Of a DNA stretch of 64,000 nt, positions 8,865 through 14,944 are shown piece after piece. The notes beneath the pieces were generated by a model, which made no database searches, was not told the origin of the DNA, and saw only the letters and a list, made by a program, of their open reading frames with translations. How positions within the stretch are numbered: position 1 is the first letter of the stretch; each line of letters opens with the position of its first letter. Source of the stretch: an uncultured Oscillibacter sp. (lineage in GTDB: Bacteria; Bacillota; Clostridia; Oscillospirales; Oscillospiraceae); the NCBI RefSeq assembly GCF_947654275.1, contig NZ_CANTJS010000004.1, positions 1-64,000 of the forward strand. Direction: 5' to 3'. A program made the translations under genes and the position numbers.

Positions 8865-8893
8865 ATTATAGCAAAGTTTCCCCCGTCTGTCCA
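8865..8893 (-). promoter_or_regulatory. Sigma-A promoter of deoC-deoD
   Basis: Minus strand TGGACA (8888-8893), 17-bp spacer, TATAAT (8865-8870). Confidence 0.75.
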
Positions 8894-8912
8894 GTGGCCC
8901 GTCCCCCAAACC

Positions 8913-8941
8913 TTGCAAAAAAGCCCCGGCGGTGCTAAAAT
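8913..8941 (+). promoter_or_regulatory. Sigma-A promoter of the secreted protease gene
   Basis: TTGCAA (8913-8918), 17-bp spacer, TAAAAT (8936-8941), 37 bp before the start codon. It is divergent from the deoC promoter. Confidence 0.7.
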
Positions 8942-8978
8942 TTTTGAATATCAAAGATTAAATTATGGAGGCTGCCCT

Positions 8979-10184
8979 ATGAAAAGACGTTTCCTCTCTC
9001 TCCTCTGCGCCCTGGCCCTGCTGCTGGCGGCGGTCCCCTCCGCCGCCGCGCTGGAGGGCGAGGCCCGGCGGGCTCTGGAGGTTCTGACCGTGCTGAACAT
9101 CGCCGGGAATCCCCCGGCGGACTCCGCCCTGAAAACCGCCATTCCCCGGGGCGAGGCAGCGGTGCTGCTGCTGCGCTTCTCCGGCTCCGGCGTCTCCCAG
9201 CCGGACACCGCCCTCAGCCGCGCCAAGGCCGCGGGCTGGCTGACCCGCACGGTGCCCCAGGAGGGGCCCATCACCGCCGGGGAGTTCTGCGCCGCATTGC
9301 TGCGGCTGCTGGGCTATGAGGGCGCATCCGACACCGACGGGACCGTATACGCCCGGCGCATCGGCCTCACCGCCCGGGACTATGAGGGGAACCTGACCTG
9401 GGGGGACGCTTTCCAGATTCTCCGGGACGCTCTGACCTTCCCCTATCGGGACGGGCCCGCCGTCATTCAGCAGCTGACCGGCGCCGGCTTCTGCGCCCGC
9501 TCCGATGCCGAGGCCCTGGGGCTTTTCGATGAGGAGCTCACCGCCCGGCAGACGGCGGACCGGCACATGTCCGCCGTCTTCTGCATCCGGACCTATGAGA
9601 CAGATCTGGAATACCGGATGGGCGTTCCCAGCGGCGAGGCCAGCGGCTTTTTCATCACCTCCGACGGTCTGGCGGCCACCAACTACCACACCATTGAGGG
9701 GGCCCTCTACGCCACCGCCACCCTGGTCACCGGCGAGGTCTACCCGGTGGAGCGCGTCGTCTACCACGACAAGGGCATGGACATCGCCCTGCTGAAAATC
9801 TCCCAAACCTCCACGGACAAGGCCGAGGCCCCGGCCTTCGCCGTCCTGGAGCTGGCGGAGGAGGCGGATCTCCGGCCCGGCGACGTGGTGTATACCCTGG
9901 GCAACCCCCTGGGCCTGGGTCTGGCCGTGAGCAGCGGCATCGTCAGCGATGTGGACCGGGTCGTGGACACCTATACCCTGCCCTGCGTCATGAACACCGC
10001 CGACATCTCCCAGGGCAGCAGCGGAGGCGCGCTGCTGAACGTTTACGGCCATGTGGTGGCCGTCACCTCCGGCGCTTATACCTACGGCAACAACATGTAT
10101 CTGGCCGTCCCCATCGCCCCCGTCCTGGAGGCGGACTGGACCGCCCAGGGCCAGACCCTGGCGGAGGTTGCCCGGGCCTCCTGA
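8979..10184 (+). CDS. Secreted trypsin-like (S1C/HtrA-type) serine protease with SLH-like N-terminal region
   Basis: A 401-residue protein from an ATG with GGAGG just upstream. The signal peptide (MKRRF, then a hydrophobic core to about residue 24) indicates export. Residues about 29-160 show two degenerate SLH-like segments (PRGEAAVLLLRF; ITAGEFCAALLRLLGY). The protease domain (about 195-385) has the triad His237 (AATNYHT), Asp268 (GMDIALLK) and Ser348 (QGSSGGAL). There is no PDZ domain, so it is smaller than HtrA/DegP. A cell-surface quality-control or processing protease is the likely role. It is monocistronic, between divergent deoC and secG. Confidence 0.83.
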   Translation: MKRRFLSLLCALALLLAAVPSAAALEGEARRALEVLTVLNIAGNPPADSALKTAIPRGEAAVLLLRFSGSGVSQPDTALSRAKAAGWLTRTVPQEGPITAGEFCAALLRLLGYEGASDTDGTVYARRIGLTARDYEGNLTWGDAFQILRDALTFPYRDGPAVIQQLTGAGFCARSDAEALGLFDEELTARQTADRHMSAVFCIRTYETDLEYRMGVPSGEASGFFITSDGLAATNYHTIEGALYATATLVTGEVYPVERVVYHDKGMDIALLKISQTSTDKAEAPAFAVLELAEEADLRPGDVVYTLGNPLGLGLAVSSGIVSDVDRVVDTYTLPCVMNTADISQGSSGGALLNVYGHVVAVTSGAYTYGNNMYLAVPIAPVLEADWTAQGQTLAEVARAS

Positions 10185-10196
10185 CGCCCCCGGTTC

Positions 10197-10218
10197 TCCC
10201 AATTTCTTTGGGAATTTT
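10197..10218 (+). terminator. Weak terminator after the protease gene
   Basis: TCCCAA pairs with TTGGGA (10208-10213), followed by ATTTTG. The six-pair stem makes this only a candidate. Confidence 0.35.
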
Positions 10219-10229
10219 GCAAAATGCTC

Positions 10230-10258
10230 TTGAAAACAGCGGCGGACTGTGGTAGAAT
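10230..10258 (+). promoter_or_regulatory. Sigma-A promoter of secG
   Basis: TTGAAA (10230-10235), 17-bp spacer, TAGAAT (10253-10258), 63 bp before the secG start. Confidence 0.75.
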
Positions 10259-10321
10259 TTATGCTTGTCGAAGTGATTAAAAAATTTCAGGCCAGGGCCT
10301 GAATGTTGGAGGTTGAACGTT

Positions 10322-10552
10322 TTGAAGCTTTTCATCACCATTTTGCAGCTCCTCTGCGGTCTGGGAATCATCCTGGCCGTGCTGTTCCAGTCCGGCAAGA
10401 GCGCCGGCCTCTCCGGCGCCATCGGCGGCGTGGCGGACTCCTTCCTGGCCAAGAACAAGGCCAAGACCATGGACGCCAAGCTGGCCCGGGCCACCAAGTG
10501 GATTGGCGCCGTGTTCCTGATTCTGACCATGGTGCTGCTGATTCTGGGCTGA
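10322..10552 (+). CDS. secG: Preprotein translocase subunit SecG
   Basis: A 76-residue membrane protein with two transmembrane helices (about 2-22 and 56-75). The conserved loop QSGKSAGLSGAIGG is typical of SecG, which is the usual length. It is the small non-essential subunit of the SecYEG channel. The start is the TTG at 10322, nine bases after GGAGG; the in-frame TTG at 10313 directly abuts that site and cannot be used efficiently. The gene is alone between its own promoter and a strong terminator; the frequent partner rnr is not here. Confidence 0.94.
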   Translation: MKLFITILQLLCGLGIILAVLFQSGKSAGLSGAIGGVADSFLAKNKAKTMDAKLARATKWIGAVFLILTMVLLILG

Positions 10553-10606
10553 GAAACCGAAGCAAACGTTGCAAAAAGCGCGAAAAGGCACGAAAAGGCA
10601 CGAAAA

Positions 10607-10637
10607 ACGTCCGGACAGATGTCCGGACGTTTTTTTG
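10607..10637 (+). terminator. Strong intrinsic terminator of secG
   Basis: ACGTCCGGAC - AGAT - GTCCGGACGT is a perfect 10-bp stem followed by seven T, then TTTTTTGC again. Confidence 0.92.
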
Positions 10638-11000
10638 CACTTTTTTGCCCTGTTCCGCCGCCCAGGGCCCGAGGCGGTTCGGGAGTGTCCATTCCCGCAT
10701 TTTATAACAGGACCATGATGCAGGGGCCGCCGCCCTCGGCGGCCTGCCGATACAAGGGCCTCACATCGGGCCGTCCAAGGGGGCGCTGCAAAATAAAATC
10801 TGCCAATCGGACACTCCCGGCGGTTCCGGGCATCCGGGACCCGGACGCCTCCTGAGAAGGTTCCTCCCTTGCGTCCCGTCTCCGTCCCATGCTCCCCCGA
10901 ATGGGATGCCGCACGGGACGGCCTCGGAAACACATCCCGTCTCTTTCCCTGCGCCGGACGCCGCCCAATCAGGGTAATTTCAATAAAATGCGAAGAATCT
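10638..11000. other. Non-coding stretch between secG terminator and lexA promoter
   Basis: No credible gene is seen. CGGGAGTGTCC at 10680-10690 recurs inverted as GGACACTCCCG at 10809-10819. A GCCGCC/GGCGGC hairpin lies at about 10726-10742 inside this bracket. The rest is GC-rich sequence without clear features. Confidence 0.6.
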
Positions 11001-11001
11001 G

Positions 11002-11013
11002 GAACGCCTGTTT
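11002..11013 (+). promoter_or_regulatory. LexA (SOS) box on the lexA promoter
   Basis: GAAC-GCCT-GTTT matches the Gram-positive LexA operator (GAAC-N4-GTTY, flanked here by G and G). It overlaps the -35 element at 11012-11017, the expected place for autorepression of lexA. Confidence 0.75.
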
Positions 11014-11040
11014 GCATTTTTGAAAAAGATGTGTTATAAT
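11012..11040 (+). promoter_or_regulatory. Sigma-A promoter of lexA
   Basis: TTGCAT (11012-11017), 17-bp spacer, consensus TATAAT (11035-11040), 54 bp before the lexA start. Confidence 0.82.
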
Positions 11041-11094
11041 GGTTCCAAATCGTCTGGGGATGGTTCAAAGCGCCCCAGGATAGGAGGCTTTCCT

Positions 11095-11685
11095 ATGCCG
11101 GAGCTCACCCACATGCAGCAGAAAATATACAACTACATTGCCGCCTGCGTACAGCAGCAGGGCTATCCCCCTTCCGTGCGGGAGATTGGCGACGCGGTGG
11201 GACTGCGGTCTCCCTCCACCGTCCACTTCCACCTCAAGCACCTGGAGGAAGCCGGGGTCATCACCAAGGGAGCCGGCAAGGGCCGGGCCCTGGCTCTGAC
11301 GGAGCCCCCCGTCCCCAAAAACCAGGTGCCCATCCTGGGCAATGTGGCCGCCGGCAATCCCATTCTGGCGGAGGAGTGCATTGAGGACTATCTTCCCTTC
11401 GACGCCGGCGGACGGGACGAGGAATATTTCGCCCTGCGGGTCCGGGGAGAATCCATGCTCAACGCCGGCATCCTGCCCGGCGATCTGGTGGTGGTCCACC
11501 GGCAGTCCAGCGCCCGCCACGGGGATATCGTGGTGGCCCTTCTGGAGGACGAGGCCACGGTAAAACGCCTCTCTCTCCGAAACGGTCAGGTCTGGCTGAT
11601 GCCGGAAAACGACGACTACTCCCCCATCGACGGCACCTATGCCCGGATTCTGGGGAAGGTGGAGGCAGTGACCCGGTATTACTGA
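11095..11685 (+). CDS. lexA: SOS-response repressor and autoprotease LexA
   Basis: A 196-residue LexA of normal length, starting at an ATG with AGGAGG about eight bases upstream. The N-terminal winged helix (1-70) contains YPPSVREIGDAVGLRSPSTV, the DNA-recognition region. The self-cleavage site is Ala86-Gly87 (NVAAGNP), with catalytic Ser120 (RGESMLNAGI) and Lys157 (DEATVKRL). RecA filaments trigger cleavage and release SOS genes. The box on its own promoter implies autoregulation. It is monocistronic, with a shared terminator facing the flagellar operon. Confidence 0.97.
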   Translation: MPELTHMQQKIYNYIAACVQQQGYPPSVREIGDAVGLRSPSTVHFHLKHLEEAGVITKGAGKGRALALTEPPVPKNQVPILGNVAAGNPILAEECIEDYLPFDAGGRDEEYFALRVRGESMLNAGILPGDLVVVHRQSSARHGDIVVALLEDEATVKRLSLRNGQVWLMPENDDYSPIDGTYARILGKVEAVTRYY

Positions 11686-11795
11686 GGCGGCAGGCCCCGC
11701 GTCCTCAGCCGCCGGACGGCTTTTGTCTGTCCCCCTCCAGTCCTCTGAAATCAGCTGGAATTCCGGTTCTCTCCCTCCCCCTTCCCGGCAGCAGA

Positions 11796-11828
11796 AAAGC
11801 CCTGGAGATGCTTCATCTCCAGGGCTTT
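11796..11828. terminator. Bidirectional terminator between lexA and the flgM operon
   Basis: A perfect 15-bp stem (11796-11810 with 11814-11828) has a 3-base loop. A/T-rich flanks on both sides let it serve convergent lexA (+) and yjfB (-). Confidence 0.88.
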
Positions 11829-11841
11829 CTTCCCGCGCCTG

Positions 11842-12012
11842 TCAGGCGTAGGTGTCAATATACTGCCCCTTGGGCAATTCTTCCAGCATCCGCACCATTT
11901 CCTGGCCCGCCAGCTCCGCCGTGTCCATGACCTTCTTGGTCACCGCGGTGGAGTACTGCACCTGAAACTGCGCGGCCTTCATGCTCATCGCCATGCTGGC
12001 AATGGAATCCAT
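11842..12012 (-). CDS. Putative motility protein, YjfB family
   Basis: A 56-residue small acidic/amphipathic protein (MDSIASMAMSMKAAQ...). It matches the YjfB 'putative motility protein' family, a SigD-dependent gene of Bacillus of unknown mechanism. The central part is predicted as a single helix. The start is an ATG at 12012 with AAAGGAG about 12 bases upstream; longer in-frame extensions run through csrA and lack a ribosome site. It is the last gene of the flgM-csrA operon, which supports a motility role. Confidence 0.75.
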   Translation of the reverse strand: MDSIASMAMSMKAAQFQVQYSTAVTKKVMDTAELAGQEMVRMLEELPKGQYIDTYA

Positions 12013-12040
12013 CACAAAGCAACTCTCCTTTCTGCCCGAA

Positions 12041-12295
12041 TCAGGCGTTTCCATCAGGCGGCTTCCGCTCCGGAATGCCGCCCAGCAGCCCCAGCAGCTC
12101 CGCCGGGGCCGCTTCCTCCGCTGCGGAATCCCGGTTGGCCGCCGTGGCGTCCAACAGCTCACTCCGCAGAATGGGGATTTCCTGAGGCGCGGAGATGGCC
12201 AGACGCACCCGGCCCCCTTCCACGGAAATCACGGAAATGGATATCTCCTCGCCAATCACCACGGACTCGCCGGGCTTTCGCTGCAAAATCAGCAA
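12041..12295 (-). CDS. csrA: Carbon storage / flagellar translational regulator CsrA
   Basis: An 84-residue protein with the canonical CsrA core MLILQRKPGESVVIGEEI ... VRLAISAPQEIPILRSEL. It is followed by an Ala/Glu-rich tail of about 35 residues, longer than usual. CsrA binds GGA hairpins near ribosome sites and represses flagellin translation in Bacillus. The start is a TTG at 12295 with GGGGAGG upstream. It overlaps the end of fliW by a few bases, the conserved fliW-csrA arrangement in which FliW sequesters CsrA until flagellin is exported. No flagellin gene lies in this window. Confidence 0.95.
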   Translation of the reverse strand: MLILQRKPGESVVIGEEISISVISVEGGRVRLAISAPQEIPILRSELLDATAANRDSAAEEAAPAELLGLLGGIPERKPPDGNA

Positions 12296-12738
12296 GGTAC
12301 GGCCCCCTCCCCGCTGCCAAATTCCGATAGGGGGTGCCGCATTTCGTACTGCTCCATAATGACCTGCCGGGCCACTCGGGTCTCAGGGTGGACAACCAGG
12401 GGACAGCGGAGATTGACCGTGCTGTCGGAAACAGGCTTCTTCACCGCGCAGAGCACGTAAAAGCCCAGCTCTCCCGCGTCGGCCACGCCGAACTGCTGAA
12501 GCTCCGGCTTGCGGAGCACCGGCGCATAGTCCGGCTTCAGGGCAAAGGGGTCCAGCACGATGAAGGCCAGGGCAGGCGTCGCCGTGCTCTGGAGACAGAG
12601 CATGTTTCCGTGGCTCCCGTCAAAGGGCAGAAGGAGAAAGCTGTGTTCCTCCTCGAAGCCGAATATGCCCGCCGGAAAGGCGAGGGTCTCGTCGGCCTCA
12701 TATTCAATCTCGCCGAAATATTTGGTCTGGAGCTTCAA
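12289..12738 (-). CDS. fliW: Flagellar assembly factor FliW
   Basis: A 149-residue FliW of standard length. It contains FPAGIFGFEEEHSFLLLPFD (about 22-41) and the region FIVLDPFALKPDYAP, both characteristic of the family. FliW binds free flagellin or CsrA in a partner switch and so couples filament export to flagellin translation. The start is a TTG at 12738, six bases after AGGAGG. Its end overlaps csrA. Its place after flgL and the DUF6470 gene is the same order as in Bacillus subtilis (flgL-yviE-fliW-csrA). Confidence 0.95.
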   Translation of the reverse strand: MKLQTKYFGEIEYEADETLAFPAGIFGFEEEHSFLLLPFDGSHGNMLCLQSTATPALAFIVLDPFALKPDYAPVLRKPELQQFGVADAGELGFYVLCAVKKPVSDSTVNLRCPLVVHPETRVARQVIMEQYEMRHPLSEFGSGEGAVPC

Positions 12739-12751
12739 TGGGAACCTCCTG

Positions 12752-13360
12752 TCACGCCTGCACGTCTACAGGCTCATAGTCGGGATCGGCGGAAGGCGGC
12801 ACATACAGCGGCCCGCCGATATACTTGATGATAACCTCCGGCTTCTGCTTGACGGAAATCTCAATGTCGCCGGGGGTAAACTCAAACTTGGCCTGGCTGA
12901 CCCGCCAGTCGAAATTCAGCTTATCCATCTCATAGCGGATGTTCATCTCGCCGGGGTCCCAGGTAATCTCCGGGCCCTCCTTGGGGATGAAGTCCATGGC
13001 CGGCTGGCTGAACATCTGCGTGCTGATGGCAGTCTTGGCAAGCTGGGCCTGCACATCCTCGCCTATCTGGGCTTTCAAATAGAGCTCTCCCTCCTGGGCA
13101 TAAGTGGCAGTGGCCGTGTAGGCGGCCTGCCGGCCTTCCTGTGCGTTCTTCTGGACGCTCTGGGCGGGAGTGGGCATTATGGAGCTGCGCATCTCAAACG
13201 TGTCCATATTCAGCTGAATCGGCCGGCTCTTGATGCTCAGTCCGCCCCGGTCCCGGGAAATTTCCAGCTCGGCGGATGCCTGTACGTGCTTCAGCTGCGC
13301 ACGGGACGTCTTCATTTCAATTTCGATCGGGACTCTCGTAATTTCAATCAGTTGTTCCAT
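12752..13360 (-). CDS. DUF6470 family protein (YviE-like)
   Basis: A 202-residue protein without a signal peptide or membrane segment. Segments such as SRDRGGLSIKSRPIQLNMDTFEMR and the C-terminal EISVKQKPEVIIKYIGGPLYVPPS match the DUF6470/YviE family. That family is always seen between flgL and fliW, and its function is unknown. The start is an ATG at 13360 preceded by AAGGAG about 13 bases away. Position in the SigD-dependent operon suggests a cytoplasmic role in late flagellar assembly; that is inference from synteny only. Confidence 0.8.
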   Translation of the reverse strand: MEQLIEITRVPIEIEMKTSRAQLKHVQASAELEISRDRGGLSIKSRPIQLNMDTFEMRSSIMPTPAQSVQKNAQEGRQAAYTATATYAQEGELYLKAQIGEDVQAQLAKTAISTQMFSQPAMDFIPKEGPEITWDPGEMNIRYEMDKLNFDWRVSQAKFEFTPGDIEISVKQKPEVIIKYIGGPLYVPPSADPDYEPVDVQA

Positions 13361-13432
13361 AAATCATAGCGCTCTCCTTCCATCTGAATTTCCAATTCGC
13401 GGATTCTCTATCTATATCTGTATTCCCGGACC

Positions 13433-14926
13433 TTACAGGTTCATATAATCCATCAGGCTCTGGGACAAAATACTGTTGCCCACCTTCAGTGCGGTGTCAT
13501 AGCAGTATTTGGCATACATGTAGTCCTCAATGGCGGCGGCGGGATCAACATCCTCCAGAGCCAGGAACTGCTCGTTCAGGGTCTTGGCATTGTTGGTCAG
13601 CAGCTCGCCGTTGTCCCTGAGGAAACCGCTCTGGGCATCCAGCTCGTCATAGCGCTGCTTGGCCAGGCTGGCGCTGTCCTCGAACTGCTGGGCCAGGGCA
13701 TACGCCCGGGCCTTATCCTCGTCGCTGGCCCAGGCGCCGCTGTCAGGGTCGCAGCGCAGCAGAATCTGTCCGAATTCCTCCATGACGGAAACCACGTTGT
13801 TGGGCATATCGTCAAAGGTCCACTCCTTGCCGTCCACCTTGACGGTCTTGGATGTGGTGCCGGTGCCGCCCAGGTAGTAAACCCCCTGAAGGGCCTCGTT
13901 GAACACGCTGGACTCCACAATCTCGCCTTCCCGCTCCTGGAAGCCCAGGCCCAGGTCGATGAATTTTTTCTCATCGTTGAGATAGTAGTTCAGCTTTTCA
14001 TTGTCGTTGGAATCCACCGGGACGCCGCGGTAGCACAGCTTCCGGCCGGCCTCGCTCTCCTCGCTGGTGGGGGTGCCGTCGGCCTTCAGGTATTGCTTGG
14101 AGCTGTTTTCATCATAGTCTGGGTTCTCCTGGGGGACCTGCTCCGCCTTGGAGGCCTTGCCGGTGCCGTAGCCGTCGGCCTTCAAATACTGGCCGTAGCG
14201 TTTGTCCTGATAGACCGCCACATCCACCGTCGTACCGTTCGCGGCGGCGTCCGCCTCCATCTGCTGGACCTCTTTCATGTATTCCTCGTCATAGTTGGGG
14301 TTCTCCTTGGGTCCCAGGGCGGCCAGAGCCGGGTCGTTGGTGAACAGGGCCCCGTTCTGCGCCTCCTGAGAGGCCGGGTCGATCATATACTTGAAAGCGC
14401 CCGCGTGTTCGGCATTGGTCGGATCCGCCTTGGCGGGGTCGATATAGTCGGGGTTCTTGGCCGGCTTCCAGGTAAAGGGCACATTCAGGGTATCCGCCCC
14501 GGAGAAGACGAAGTTCTCTCCGTACCGGCCGTTCATGCTCTGAATCACGCCGTCCGCCTTGGAGACCAGAGTCTGCCCCAGGGCGTTGCGCCCGGAGGCA
14601 ATGGGGTCGTTGAGGGCCTCCAGAATGCTGCCGAAGCCGGTGTCGGGCTTCACGGTGTCGATCATCTCGGAAACGCCGTCCAGGGTCTTCCATGCCTGCT
14701 GATACTTGCTGTACACAGATTCGTTCAGCGTCAGCTGGCTGCTGGCCCGCAGATAGGACCGGCGAAGCTGGAAGCAGCGGGCGGCAGCGGCGGGGTCCTC
14801 GGCAAAGGAATTGAAATTGCGCTGGGTCTCAATCTTGGTCATAGCCTGGCTCATGGTCCAGCCGGAGCGGTTCAAATTATAGCGGTAGTTCTTCAGATTG
14901 CCTACCGTTGTCATACGCGGAATCAT
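13433..14926 (-). CDS. flgL: Flagellar hook-filament junction protein FlgL (HAP3), expanded
   Basis: A 497-residue protein with conserved N-terminal (1-145) and C-terminal (about 340-497) helical D0/D1 regions of FlgL. The N-terminal part has TMSQAMTKIETQRNFNSFAEDPAAAAR and the end has GNSILSQSLMDYMNL. Typical FlgL proteins are near 300 residues. The extra 180-200 residues (about 150-330) contain recurring NPDY/NPNY and YLKADG elements that also occur in FlgK next door. It forms the second junction ring between hook and filament. GGGGGAA precedes the ATG at 14926. It is part of the flgM operon and is exported through the flagellar type III apparatus. Confidence 0.93.
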   Translation of the reverse strand: MIPRMTTVGNLKNYRYNLNRSGWTMSQAMTKIETQRNFNSFAEDPAAAARCFQLRRSYLRASSQLTLNESVYSKYQQAWKTLDGVSEMIDTVKPDTGFGSILEALNDPIASGRNALGQTLVSKADGVIQSMNGRYGENFVFSGADTLNVPFTWKPAKNPDYIDPAKADPTNAEHAGAFKYMIDPASQEAQNGALFTNDPALAALGPKENPNYDEEYMKEVQQMEADAAANGTTVDVAVYQDKRYGQYLKADGYGTGKASKAEQVPQENPDYDENSSKQYLKADGTPTSEESEAGRKLCYRGVPVDSNDNEKLNYYLNDEKKFIDLGLGFQEREGEIVESSVFNEALQGVYYLGGTGTTSKTVKVDGKEWTFDDMPNNVVSVMEEFGQILLRCDPDSGAWASDEDKARAYALAQQFEDSASLAKQRYDELDAQSGFLRDNGELLTNNAKTLNEQFLALEDVDPAAAIEDYMYAKYCYDTALKVGNSILSQSLMDYMNL

Positions 14927-14944
14927 GGCTGCGTTCCCCCTTTA

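Noticed and set aside
10277-11068. Minus-strand open frames in the secG-lexA spacer
   Set aside because: Arg/Pro-rich translation runs antisense through secG and across a terminator, and no ribosome site is seen.
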